A stretch of 64,000 bases of DNA, from the NCBI RefSeq assembly GCF_018691265.1, contig NW_024881313.1:38495518-38559517 (forward strand), in the 5' to 3' direction. A program made the position numbers and the translations under genes. Below the pieces are notes generated by a model. It was not told the origin of the DNA. It searched no databases and was given only the letters and a program-made list of their open reading frames with translations. Shown here piece by piece: positions 23,896 to 34,612 of the stretch (the stretch's first letter is position 1; every line of letters starts with the position of its first letter). The DNA comes from Tyto alba (lineage: Eukaryota > Chordata > Aves > Strigiformes > Tytonidae).

Positions 23896-24385
23896 CTACA
23901 AAACAGAAACAGAACTTGCAACATACTGCAGTTGGGGTTTGTAAAAGAGAAAGTAGAATGAAAATGAATGCACCAGAAGAGGTTTTTTGTGGATGTCTCT
24001 ACCCCTAAATACTCTAGATTCAAAGTACAAGGCTGTTTCCCGAGAGAAGTAATAGGAATAGTTGAAGAACAAGAAGAAATTAATTTCAAGAAGTTACAAG
24101 TGCCATGAAGTATATAGTAGCTTAATCTAATCTATGATCTAAAAATGGCAGAATATTTTTCCTACTATAAAAGTAGCCAGTGTGCTGCCCTGATCACTGA
24201 ATAGGTATTCTGAAGATCAGCAGGAAGTTGTGAGTTCAGATTCCCTCTTAAGGCAGGCCACTTGCAATAGAAATTGCAATTATCCTGACAGTAACATACT
24301 GACAAAATGTATTTTCTTCTGCATTGCAATTCTCTTTTTCTACCTGGTCACTCTATTAGGCTGTATAGACCATGCTATTCGGCAC

Positions 24386-24387
<2 letters not shown>

Positions 24388-24434
<47 letters not shown>
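24388..24434. repeat. Poly-T tract (47 bases) abutting the Ig 29 donor
   Basis: The longest homopolymer in the window. On the transcript strand it is poly-A beginning at intron position +3, so the splice donor gtaaaa merges into it. Confidence 0.92.
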
Positions 24435-24436
<2 letters not shown>

Positions 24437-24437
<1 letters not shown>

Positions 24438-24700
24438 ATTTACTGTCAAAGTGGCAGTTGACTGCTGATCTCCACACACACAGGTGTAATCTCCAGCATC
24501 CTCCACATCGAGCTCATGGATAATCAGCTTTGCAACAGCACCATCTTGACTTATTTTATACTTGCTGCTTGTTTTGAGGACCTCCTGCCCTTTCTTCCAC
24601 TCCACCACAGCAGGTTTAGTCAGCTCACAGTGCAGAGCAGCTGTCCCACTTTCCATGGCTTCTAGGTCCTTCAGGTCTTTTTTGAATTCTGGAGGCAGTG
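24437..24700 (-). CDS. OBSCN: OBSCN Ig domain 29
   Basis: 264 bp, 88 residues. Begins LPPEFKKDLKDLEAMESG; LHCELTKPAVVEWKKG and GDYTCVCGDQQSTA. Last member of the CVCG block. The donor reads gtaaaa and then continues as one unbroken A run in transcript sense (47 bases, 24388-24434), so the intron's first bases are the start of a homopolymer. Acceptor cttcag. Confidence 0.93.
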
Positions 24701-25061
24701 CTGAAGAGTAAAAGAATGACCATAGAGAGTGAATATTCCTTAAAAAGCAGCTGGGAGAGAGGATGCATGGTACACTACCAAGCCCTGATCCAGGTCACTG
24801 GAACATAATGGAAAAAGCTCTCCTGGCTTCCCTGGACACTGCATCAGGGCAAAGGAAACGAGAAGAACCAGCCCAGCTGAGGAGGATAAACACCAACAGG
24901 CAACTCTTTTCCCAATTCTAACACAAGGAGGAAGCACATAAACAAAGTCCAAAGGAACACGAAAGCCCAAGCAAACAGAAAAGGAATGGGAATGGGTCAT
25001 AACAATAGAGACTTGGGCAGGTCTGAGGTTTGGAGGACCTTAGTCCCAAGGATTACTTTAC

Positions 25062-25328
25062 CATGTACTGTTAAGGCAGCTGTGCTGGTCTTGTCTCCAC
25101 ACACACAGGTATAATCTCCAGTATCGTTCAAGTCTAAATCGTGAACTACCAGCTCCACAACACAGCCTTCCTTTCTCATGCTGTACTTGTTGTCTGAGGT
25201 GAGGACGTGGTGGCCCTTCTTCCACTGAACCTGGGCAGATGCCTTGCTGAGCTCACAGTGCAATGTGGCCGTTCCACCTTCGACTGCTTCTTTGCTGCTT
25301 ATTTCTTCTTGGAAAAATGGAGGCACAG
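25062..25328 (-). CDS. OBSCN: OBSCN Ig domain 28
   Basis: 267 bp, 89 residues. Begins VPPFFQEEISSKEAVEGG; LHCELSKASAQVQWKKGH and GDYTCVCGDKTSTA. GCVVEL in the E strand adds a further Cys. Acceptor cttcag, donor gtaaag. Confidence 0.94.
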
Positions 25329-25673
25329 CTGAAGGATGCAGGTAAAAACTATTACAAACTGAGGATATCTCCAAGGATGTGTGACAGTAGGAAGTGACAG
25401 GGGAAAGTTGTGAAGGTTATGGAAGGGTGAGCAACAGCAACAAGGAGAGGAAAGAGAAATGAAAATATCCTAGTGGGAATACATACCCTAATAATTTGGG
25501 GTTTAGGCTGGCTTTCTAGTAGCAAAATTGCACTGTCCTCAAGAGATTTACACCTACTTTCTACCAGTTTCCATGTAAGAAAAACTAAGAATATCAATCT
25601 CTGAGCTCCTTAGTTCACATGTGTAGGTGTCTTCCACAAACTTCATGCCTTTTTACTCTCTCTTCCTACTTAC

Positions 25674-25767
25674 AGAGCAGCTGTGCTGATGTCTGAGTGT
25701 TGGCACAGCTCCTTACTCATCATGGTTCCTTCTTCCTTGAGATACCCTTGAAAAGATACAGCCAGGG
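25674..25767 (-). pseudogene. Remnant of a decayed OBSCN Ig exon between Ig 27 and Ig 28
   Basis: Transcript sense begins after cttgaag with a sequence like an Ig exon start (LAVSF then LKEEGTM), resembling LPxLFKEELK, and ends with ISTAAL, like TSTAALTVHG, before a gtaagt. The whole C-to-F-strand core is missing: about 94 bp remain of 264-267. Its length breaks the phase 1-1 rule, so inclusion would shift the frame. No stop is seen inside. Read as an internally deleted exon; the similarity is short, so confidence is moderate. Confidence 0.6.
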
Positions 25768-26339
25768 CTTCAAGATTTTTCTTGACTCCAGGGAAAATCT
25801 CCCAATGTTGAATCCCAGCCTGTCATCTTGTCTCAGAACCTGTTTTGCCTGCTTAACATAATTCTAGTACCCATTTCAAGTTGTGTCCTTGAAATAAATT
25901 TGGTGACCTTCATATATGTCCCTCTATTATCTAGATGGGATAATAAGATATTCCACCTGTTTAACAAGGTTTGATATCTCAGACGTCAGTCTTAGTGTCT
26001 CACTCCATAGTAGTGCAGCTAAGTTAAAATATCCAGGCTAGAAACCAAGTTTAGCCTGCTTGACTTGGCACATTTCTCATCTCCAGCAGTGTTAAGCTGA
26101 AACACCAGTTTTGTTTGTACAGCAACTGGTTCTTGCAACAAAATAAGACCAGAAGGAGGTCACGGAAAGAATTTATTCTTTCCTGCTTAGAAAATCAGTC
26201 TCCTATTTTTGTACATTAGGACAGAGGTTGTGGGTACAAAATCCAACATAAACACAAACATAAATCAGTACAGAAGAAATTATAACTAACACAGCCTCAG
26301 TCTGGATGCTATTTTTTATACTCTATACTACATTCAAAA

Positions 26340-26525
26340 TGGTGGGTATTGAGAGTGTGAGAAAGGAATGGCAAAGAATAAGCAGATTTGTGTTTTAGAG
26401 AATAAATGCAGGAAAGGAAAGACAAAAGAATAGTGGGTTTATGTGCTAGGAAAGGAATGCCAGAAGGGAAAGATGAAAGGATAGCAGGCTGGTGTTTAAG
26501 GAAGGAAAAGACAAAAGGATGGCAC
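26340..26525. repeat. Purine-rich imperfect repeat
   Basis: Successive blocks of the form GGAAAGGAAnGCnAGAAGG...GACAAAAGGATnG recur three to four times with about 60 bp spacing (near 26360, 26410, 26450, 26500). Imperfect; boundaries approximate. Confidence 0.5.
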
Positions 26526-26708
26526 AGAAAAATATAGACTGATATTTTCCAATATACACAGCCTGCAGGTCAGGAAAGTCAAGGAATACTTTCAAATGAA
26601 TGGAACTTCAGTTAATAAGGTTGAACAAACAGACATGGAAAATTGAACACCTTATATCAGAGGACAGACGTTTCCAGTTAGAAAACAGGTGGTCAAGATA
26701 GTCTTTAC

Positions 26709-26972
26709 CCTGTACTGTTAAAACGGCTGTAGTATGGTGCTCCCCACACACACAGGTGTAGTCTCCTGCATCCTCCTCAGCTATTTCATGAATCACCAGC
26801 TCTGCCTTGGTCCCTTCCTGCCTCATTCTGTATTTGTCACTCGCTTTGAGAATCCTCTGGTCTTTCTGCCACTCCACCTGAGCAGCCTTGGTGAGTTCAC
26901 AGTGCAGGACCACTTCTCCACCTTCTTCTGCTGCCTTGTTTTTTAGCTCTTCCTTAAAGAGTGGTGCCAGAG
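26709..26972 (-). CDS. OBSCN: OBSCN Ig domain 27
   Basis: 264 bp, 88 residues. Begins LAPLFKEELKNKAAEEGG; LHCELTKAAQVEWQKD and GDYTCVCGEHHTTA. WQKD replaces WRKG. Acceptor cttcag, donor gtaaag. It is flanked on both sides by decayed Ig exons (25674-25767 and 27896-28132). Confidence 0.94.
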
Positions 26973-27854
26973 CTGAAGGATGTAACATGGACAAATAGTC
27001 ATCAGAAAACCAGAATTAAAATCCTAATTCCTTTTCCATGTTTGGGATTATATCCCTTCATGCCTCCTTTTTTCAGCCTATTATAGACATGCTTAGCTAT
27101 AGTCAAGTCCAGAATCTCAGAAAGCATCCTCCTTCAAGTGTGTTGTGGTTTCACTTACCGTAAGGAATCAGGTCCCTGGGTGTCTGCTGTTCTTCATAGA
27201 ACAACATGAACAAGAACAATATAGAAAGATCCAGATCTTGGGTCAATAGTACTCACAAATAACACTGCTGGATACAGTACTATTTTACCTACACAGTTAT
27301 GATTTCTTGGAGGCTGGTGTTGTTATTTTCTGATTTATCTTTACTAAAAACTTATAGCCCTGTGTACATGAAAGCAGACAGATTTCAAAATAAAACTATT
27401 TCTAGTATTAAATTGAAGTTTGAAGGGTCACTACATGTAATAAGTATTTCAGATTCTTACTATTCCCCATTTTGGAAATCATAACCCAAAGACAGAACAA
27501 CCTACAGGAAAACATTTAACCACAAAAGTGCTTTGTGCACAACTGCTATAAGAGGGTACAGAATACAAAACAATACTCCTCAAATGCCTCAGAAAAAGTC
27601 TATGTCTCAGGGAAGCCTGAGGGGAATCAGAAGTTTTTGGAAAAAAGCTGGAGAGGACATAACTGAGTCTCTTTGTCCAATTAAGTTCCTCTTAGCTATG
27701 GACTGTTACTCCACTAAAATGGATACTTACTAATGAGAGGAGAGCAGAACATCAAGTAATGAGATCATTAACATAACACAAGGATTTATTTCTATATTGT
27801 TTTACTGGTAGCTAATAGGATAAAGAAGAGTATAACTGCTGATAACCTGTGCTG

Positions 27855-27890
27855 GTTTTGGTTTTGTTTTGTTTTGTTTTGTTTTTTTTT
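27855..27890. repeat. (GTTTT)n microsatellite
   Basis: Four to five GTTTT units followed by a T run on the plus strand, adjoining the former donor side of the decayed Ig exon. Confidence 0.85.
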
Positions 27891-27895
27891 AATAC

Positions 27896-28132
27896 CTAAC
27901 TGTCAGGGTAGTCTTGATCCCCATACACACAGGTGTAGACCCCTGCATCCTGCAAACCTAGGTTAAGGGTAACAAGCTCTGAAATGGTATCTTATTTCAT
28001 TCTACATGTCTGACTTGCTTAAAGAATCTGGTGCCCCCAGGAGTAGCCATGGTCAGGTCACTCAGCAGGGGACATCTCCTCCTCCTTCTGCTGCCCCAAC
28101 CCTCACTTGTCCTTTGAGTAGTGCTTGGAGAG
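27896..28132 (-). pseudogene. Decayed OBSCN Ig exon between Ig 26 and Ig 27
   Basis: Transcript-sense sequence after acceptor-like taccag keeps recognisable pieces of a CVCG-class Ig: QALLK, AAEGG, and near the end LQDAGVYTCVYGDQD. A TGA stop lies in the expected frame at 28062-28064, a second follows three codons later, the G strand ends in a stop (DS*), and the block is 237 bp, 27-30 bp shorter than its neighbours. The donor-like position is gtattt after TTAG. Read as a former array exon that no longer codes. Confidence 0.85.
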
Positions 28133-28478
28133 CTGGTAGCCTGACAGACCATACGTGTGTTTTGTAGAAAACTGTGGTTGGATGAAGTGAATCATGGGGG
28201 AGGGGGTAGGGAAAGAGATGGAAAACATAAATGTCCAAGAAGAGGGGACTTCAACAGAAAGAAACACCTACTTTTCTCCTTTTAAAGGGGGATAGATTAA
28301 TAATGACCCAAAATTTACCCTGAGCTGTTCTTTCTCAGTAAGAAATAATTTATAAATAGAATGAAGGAAGAGAAAGGGATAAAAACGAAGACAAGTTACT
28401 GACCCAGGCCAGAAACACCTAAATTTGAGTGATGTCTATCTACAGAGCTATTTATCAATTTTAATAAGGTCTTTTTAC

Positions 28479-28742
28479 CATGAACTGTTAAGGTTGATGT
28501 TGTCTTCTGGTCACCACACACACAGGTGTAATCTCCAGCATCTTTTACTTCTAGGTCATGAATGACCAGCTCTGCAGTGGTGCCAGGCTGTCTCATTTGA
28601 TATTTGTCACTTTCTTTGAGCACTTTGGACCCTATTTTCCACTGAACTGGAGCTGCTTTGGTTAATTCACAACGCAGAGAGACTGATGCTCCTTCTTGGA
28701 CTTCTTCATTCTTCAGTTCTTCCTTGAAAAGCACTGGCAGGG
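28479..28742 (-). CDS. OBSCN: OBSCN Ig domain 26
   Basis: 264 bp, 88 residues. Begins LPVLFKEELKNEEVQEGA; LRCELTKAAPVQWKIG and GDYTCVCGDQKTTS. WKIG replaces WKKG. Acceptor tcccag, donor gtaaaa. The next Ig-like block downstream, at 27896-28132, is a decayed exon, so the transcript should jump from here to domain 27. Confidence 0.94.
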
Positions 28743-29280
28743 CTGGGAATGGAAAGTCAATAGATAGTGTATTTAAACTAAGACCTCTGCATTTGCAATC
28801 AGCATCATGAACTCTCAACTGAAGTTCAAATCTGGCCAAGTGTGGGTCTTTGGTCATTGAAGTTGAGGTTATCACTATGATGATCTGGAAAACTAAATCC
28901 AGCAGTGACAGTAAGAAAAGAAGTGCTGAGCTGACAAGTCAAAGTACAACAGGCTGGACAGATTCAAGATGCAATCTAAAGAATTTATCACAGGGCAGCC
29001 TTCCATGGGGGCGGGACATCTCAGCTGGTCTAACAGCAGCATTTCCTAAGCACTATTCCCTTAAACTTACAACATAGCAGTTTGTCTGCATGGAGAAATA
29101 GTCATGTCCTCATCTCCATTTTCAGGAATATCAGACCAAAATTAAATGTCAGAACAAGATGTTCTCATTTCCTGAATATCAATTAATTCCTAGGAAAAGG
29201 CTGACAGGTGAACAGTTCATACAGCAACAGGATGTTTCAGAGAAACAAAAAATGAACGGTCATCTGTAAGATGGATTTAC

Positions 29281-29544
29281 CATTCACGGTCAGAGAAGCT
29301 GTGGTGTGTTGGTCTCCACACACACAGGTATAGTCTCCCCCGTCCTGCAGCTCTAGCTCACAGATTTCCAGCTCAGCAAGGACATTATCCTGCCGCATGA
29401 TGTATTTTTCACTTGCCCCGAGTATTTTGTTTCCTTTCTTCCATGACACAGCTGCAGCCTTGGTCAGCACACAGCGCAGAGTGGCTGTTTGGCTTTCCAT
29501 GGCTTGCAGGTCCTTCAGTTCTTCTTTGAAAAGTGCAGGCAGGG
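29281..29544 (-). CDS. OBSCN: OBSCN Ig domain 25
   Basis: 264 bp, 88 residues. Begins LPALFKEELKDLQAMESQ; LRCVLTKAAAVSWKKG and GDYTCVCGDQHTTA. CELTK is CVLTK and VEW is VSW. KDLQAMES is shared with domain 29 (KDLEAMES), suggesting common ancestry of these two exons. Acceptor cttcag, donor gtaaat. Confidence 0.94.
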
Positions 29545-29846
29545 CTGAAGGTCACAAAACAGACAGAGGACATTAAAAATGGCACGTGACACACAGGTGA
29601 TGGGAGGGATGGGGTGGTACAGAAGCAGAGAAAGTTTTAAGGTAGAAAGGGTTTCCTTTCCCCATAATTCTGGGACACTGGACAAAACAATAGACAGAAA
29701 GAGTAAAGCAGCCTGGATGCAGCCAGATCTTAGAGACAGTTGACAAATTTAAAGTAACAAATTCAGCCATGGGTGAACACACAACCAATATCAATGAGCT
29801 GTCAGAGGAAAACACAATAATGTAGATATATGCATATGTTTTTTAC

Positions 29847-30110
29847 CATTCACTATCAAGGCAGCTGTTGTCTCCTGTTCTCCACACACACAAGTGTATT
29901 CTCCAGCATCTTTCAACTCTACGTCATGGATAAGCAGCTTCATGACTGTGCCCTCCTGTCTCATTTTGTATTTGTCGCTGACTTTGAGCAAACTGCTTCC
30001 CTTTCTCCACTCTACTTGAGCAACCTTGGTCAGCTCACAGCGCAGAGTGGCTGCTTGACCTTCTGTTACCTCCTCGTCCTTCAGGCTCTCCTGGATGCGT
30101 GCAGGCAGCG
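29847..30110 (-). CDS. OBSCN: OBSCN Ig domain 24
   Basis: 264 bp, 88 residues. Begins LPARIQESLKDEEVTEGQ; LRCELTKVAQVEWRKG and GEYTCVCGEQETTA. Acceptor cctcag, donor gtaaaa. The intron to domain 23 is 340 bp, and that to domain 25 is 302 bp, the tightest spacing in the window. Confidence 0.94.
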
Positions 30111-30450
30111 CTGAGGATGCAACGGACAGAGGGTTAAAATGGAGCAGCAAAACAACCTCCTGGTGCTAGGACAGGGGTGGGGGAAGGAAAGGCGAGGGCA
30201 TTGGTGGGGAGCTGTCTTTGGGCCTGATCTCACATCTACTTTAGGGATCAGGTCCTAAAAACACTTTATGTGAGGAAATGAGATGAAGGTTTTTTCCCTT
30301 AAACCACAAAATGCAAATTAATTCTCATGACTATGACATGCAAAGTCAGACTCAGAGGAACTACACAGAGATAACAATGAATATGGAAGAAAAAATTAAT
30401 TCAAACCACAATCTCCATAATGAGGACATCTAGATGAAATTGGTTATTAC

Positions 30451-30714
30451 CATGTACTGCTAAGGAAGCTGTGGACTGCTTATCCCCACACACACAGGTA
30501 TAATCGCCAGCATCGTTCTCATTTAGATTATGGATCACCAGTTCTGCAGTGACATCCTTCTGCCTCATTTTGTATTTCTCACTAGGTTTGAGTACTGTGT
30601 GTCCCTTTTTCCACTCCACTGAAGCGGCCTTGGTCAGCTCACAGCGCAGAGTCACTACTTCACCCTCTGTGGCTTCTTCATTTTTTAGCTCTTCTTTGAA
30701 GAGAGCAGGAAGGG
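30451..30714 (-). CDS. OBSCN: OBSCN Ig domain 23
   Basis: 264 bp, 88 residues. Begins LPALFKEELKNEEATEGE; LRCELTKAASVEWKKG and GDYTCVCGDKQSTA. Acceptor tctcag, donor gtaata. The solo LTR at 30765 begins only about 50 bp upstream of its acceptor in transcript sense, so the branch-point region of this exon lies in or next to LTR sequence. Confidence 0.94.
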
Positions 30715-30759
30715 CTGAGAAACAAACGAGCAAATATTTTTATGATATGCAGTTCATGG

Positions 30760-30764
30760 CCACT
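30760..30764. repeat. Left target-site duplication of the solo LTR
   Basis: GCCAC, identical to 31336-31340. Confidence 0.88.
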
Positions 30765-31035
30765 GTCCCAGTTTTGGCTGGGATAGAGTTAATTTTCTTC
30801 CTAGTAGGTGGTATAGTTCTGTGGCTTGGATTTAGTACAAGAATAATGTAGATAACGTACTGATGTTTTTAGTTAATATAAACACTAATTAGCAACAAGT
30901 CCAGGATTTTTCAGCTTCTCATGCCCTGCCAGCGAGAAGGCTGGAGTGGCACATTGAGTTGGGAAGGGACACAGCCAGGACAATTGGCCCAAACTGGCCA
31001 AAGGAATATTTTATACCATATGATGTCATGCCCAG

Positions 31036-31043
31036 TATATAAA
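31036..31043 (+). promoter_or_regulatory. LTR TATA box
   Basis: TATATAAA in the middle of the solo LTR, plus orientation; it would direct transcription antisense to OBSCN if active. Activity is not known from sequence. Confidence 0.7.
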
Positions 31044-31202
31044 CTGGAGAGAAAGCTGACCAGGGATTAGTGCTCAGGAACTGACTGAGCATTGGTTGGT
31101 GAGTGGTAAACAATTTCAATGTACGTCACTTAGTTTGTACTTTCTAATTCTTTTATTATTATTATTATTACCATTGTTATAATTTTCTTTCTTTTCTGTC
31201 CC

Positions 31203-31208
31203 ATTAAA
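31203..31208 (+). terminator. LTR polyadenylation signal
   Basis: ATTAAA about 160 bp after the LTR TATA box, followed by a T-rich stretch, the usual R-region arrangement. Plus orientation only, so it should not truncate OBSCN transcripts. Confidence 0.65.
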
Positions 31209-31335
31209 CTGTCCTTATCTCAAACCCATGAGTTTTACCTTTTTTTTGTCAATTCTCTCTCCTATCTCACTGGCTGGGGGGAATGAGCATGTGGCTGTCT
31301 GGTGTTTAGTTGCTAGCTGGGATTAAACTACAACA

Positions 31336-31340
31336 GCCAC
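31336..31340. repeat. Right target-site duplication of the solo LTR
   Basis: GCCAC, identical to 30760-30764. Confidence 0.88.
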
Positions 31341-33429
31341 CAAAAAACTAAGCCTTGATGTTTACCAGTATCTATCCATGCCTAGTTATTGATACGAAGA
31401 TCATCTCACAGAAGGAAGATAATAATTTCTATCATAGATGCAAAAGGGTCTCAAGCAGTAGGTAAATTTGCTGATTGGTTTAGAGATGTATGGAATATAA
31501 ACAGCAGGAATGGAAAAACTTCATGTATGGTCAAAACTATAACTTTATAATTCAGCCCAGGAGAAGCTATATAAGCAGGTTACACCAAGATCAGGGAAAA
31601 AAAAGCTAAGGAAAAAAAAGAAAGGGCTTTACCTTATGTGTTAAAGATGCCTGCAGAACTAGCTCGAGAGTTAGAATGAGGCTGAAGAGCAGAATCAGAG
31701 ACCTGTTGAAAGTGCTTGGGTAACAATAAAATGTAAAAAGAAGGATAATGTCTCCATTGAGGAAATCTGCTATAACACTTTCACACCAGGAAGTTCAGGT
31801 GCATCCCAACACCCTGTCCCTTTAGGAACAACCAATAGAATCATTCAGAGCATCAGACTGGATGATAACGTGGTAATATGCACTGTGGGAGCAGTAGGAT
31901 GGGACAATGTCTTTGGAATGTGGTGGGGACGACTTCTGGATATAGAATGTATACAAAAGAACAGGAAAGGACAGGTTCTGTATCCAACCACCAAGAAATA
32001 AGTATTTGAGGATACAGATATGGAGGATAATTGGGCAGACACCAGTTATGAAGCAGGAGAAGCTCATGGATTTTAGGACAAGTAATGATGAAGAAGCAAG
32101 AGGAAATTCCCTGGGCAATGAGAAAGCAAACTTCAATAAATCAAGAATTATTACTTGTGATCAAGCAGAAGCAAAACTTAAAGGACAAGGTGGTTTCAAA
32201 GCATGGAAAACTTCTCAAAGAAACAATATTAAGGGCATAATTATACAGACTACATCACTCCAAGGATCATTAGAAATAGCCTGCCTATATCACAAATTCT
32301 TCAGTGTCCTGAAACTCAAAAGACCTATAAAATACTGGAGGTTTAGATGAGTGTAAAAGAAATACTACTGAATGTAGAACTGGAAAAAAAAACAGGTTCT
32401 CTGCATGTCTCAAACAGGTCATGGGCAGTTGCCCGTTCTTGGACTCTGTCACCTCATGGACAAAGAGACCAACATGAAAGAGGGGCTGAAATGTAATCTG
32501 TAAAAAGATGCTGATATCAAATGTCTCCAGACACAGCTGAATGCTGTATGCAGTTGTATGCAGCAACTGGGCAGCAAGGTCACTACTCCAGGAGCTATAT
32601 CATCTGCTCACAGTTCAACTTGTGGCTCTTGCCTGTATTGGAATTTTAGCATGCAAATCCCAGGAAATCTGGCCAGCCTGAACTAGAAAAAAAAAAAAAA
32701 AAAAAATACAATGACATTCTGTAAGTAGATTAGAAGGAAGAAAATCAACAAAGGAGAAGTTGGTCTGCATCTCTTTCAAGAATGTAAGTTGATGGTGAGT
32801 GACAAGGGGAAAGCTAAAGCATTTAATTCTTTTTTCTTCTTTAATACTAAAAGTTAACAATAGCTAGGAACATAATAGGAATTATGGCTAAGATAAGGGG
32901 AAAAAAAAAGGATTAGAGGATATTTAAATAAACTGAATATTCTCAAAGCACCTTGGTGTGATTAAATAATTTGTCCTGGAATACTTCAGGTACATGCTCA
33001 ACCAACATCAGGCATTAACAGTTATGCTGGAGAAATCAAAGAGAGTGAGTGATGTTCCACAAGTATTAAAAAAAAAAAATAATAAAAAAAGGAAACTCAG
33101 AAGTGGAAAAGGTCTTACAGATTGAAAGATACACATTTAGTTCTTACCATGTAACCAAGACTCTAAGCTCCCAAGACAGTCAAGAAAGATCCAGACAGAG
33201 TCAACAGAGGCAATGGAGGTACCTGCTGACCAAATGTAAATGTCTGCTCTAAAGTGAACTGATGTCTCCCTGGCTTCCATTGACTGTGTTGACTAGATCT
33301 CCACTGACAGCAGTGGGAACTTAGGAACACTCACCAGTCTTGATCTACAAGCTGGATTCTGTTCACAGTGCTTGTCTTGGAAAAACGGGAAGAAGTGGGA
33401 GACAGAGAAGATCCAAGGAATTATGTCCA

Positions 33430-34612
33430 TTTCAGCTTAACTTTAATTCCCTGAAAAATATTGTAGCAACACACTTGGACTTGTCAAGAGCTTTTCTCTT
33501 CATGAGGGAGTGGACCAGTGTAATTTTTCTTGGCATAGGTTAATAAGCTTCACTGATAGGGAGACACAATATGTGCTGTACACTTCGATTTTAGTAAAGC
33601 TCTTACTTTAACTTAAGTATAGGTAGAACTACAGTAGGAAGCACTACTAATTTGAAAACCACAGTCAAAGAATATTCAACTGTGATTTACATTCACAGTG
33701 AAAGAGTTGAGCAGAGTTCCTCAGTACTCTGTAGTCCAGTATTATTCAGCATTTTCTTTAGTGACATGAACAATGAAATGTAGAGTTGTCATTAACTTTG
33801 CAGATGGTCTCAAGGTGGGAAGGAAGGGAAGCCAAAAGCACTTTGTTAAACAGGATTAGGATACAGAAGATCTTGATAAAGCAGTGGTGAAGAAAATAGG
33901 CTACAATTCAGCAAGAGGAGATGCAAAATACTATATTTAGGAACAACTAACAACACAAATACAAGATAGGGAATAATAGGCAGCAGATCTGCAGAGAGAT
34001 TTGGGGTTACAAGAGATTATGGAGCAAATGCAGGTCAAAAAATGCAATTCTGATGTGAATAAAGCAAACATCATAACAGGGATATAAAAATGAAGTGTCA
34101 TAGGCAAGACACATGAAGTCCTTTCATCCTACTCCAGTCTGGCAAAGTCTCAGATGGAGCACTGCAGTCTGCTTTTGGCCACCACACTTCTAGAAATATG
34201 TGGATTAATTGAAGATGGTTCAGAAAGCACCAAAGATGAGCTGAAGTCTAGAAAACATGACCTATGAAGAAAGAGTGAAAGGATTGAAGGTGCTTAGTCC
34301 AGAAAAGAAGACAGAAATGAGACAAGATATAAGTTTTCAAATCTTTCACAGAGAGGAAAATAACAAATATTTCTCCATTTCTATAGTATATGGGATGAAA
34401 AGTAATGACTTAAGCCAGTTTGAGAAAAACTTTTTTTGAAATTAGGAAGAACTTTCTGGCAGTACTGATGGCTAGGCAGAGGAATCAGTGTCCAGGGGAA
34501 CTGCAAATTCTTCAGCACTAGAGTGAGGCGAGGTAGGGGTGATGGTGACTTGCGGCTCAAGGATGGACTAGGTGACCTGTTGAGGTCCTTTCCAATTCTA
34601 TTTTCCATGGTT
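33430..34612 (+). mobile_element. Old, diverged CR1 LINE
   Basis: Plus-strand text follows CR1 order: a reverse-transcriptase region with TTCGATTTTAGTAAAGCTC and GTTCCTCAG...AACTTTGCAGATGGT, then the ORF end, and a 3' UTR with GATGGACTAGGTGACC and GAGGTCCTTTCCAATTCTAT. Many indels and stops; no coding capacity. The left boundary is approximate. Confidence 0.75.

Larger units (their letters stand above)
25329..26708. other. Intron between Ig 27 and Ig 28
   Basis: 1.4 kb. It holds the decayed Ig remnant at 25674-25767 near its 3' end in transcript order of domains. The rest is unrecognised, with purine-rich imperfect repeats (AGGAAAGGAA-like) around 26340-26520. Confidence 0.55.
26973..28478. 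other. Intron between Ig 26 and Ig 27
   Basis: 1.5 kb, including the decayed Ig exon at 27896-28132 and a GTTTT microsatellite directly beside it. No other feature recognised. Confidence 0.6.
30765..31335 (+). mobile_element. Solo LTR of an avian endogenous retrovirus
   Basis: 571 bp bounded by TG...CA (TGTCCCAG at the left, CTACAACA at the right) and flanked by the 5-bp duplication GCCAC at 30760-30764 and 31336-31340. Inside are a TATA box (TATATAAA, 31036-31043), a CRE-like TGATGTCAT (31021-31029) and a polyadenylation signal ATTAAA (31203-31208), in plus orientation, antisense to OBSCN. No internal retroviral genes are present, so it is the product of LTR-LTR recombination. The 5-bp duplication fits an ERVL- or ERV1-like integrase; exact family not assigned. 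Confidence 0.9.

Noticed and set aside
31630..31660. Possible further Ig remnant (TTTACCTTATGTGTTAAAG resembles an exon's 3' end)
   Set aside because: Only about 20 bases match, with no Ig-like sequence upstream in transcript sense; too short to call.
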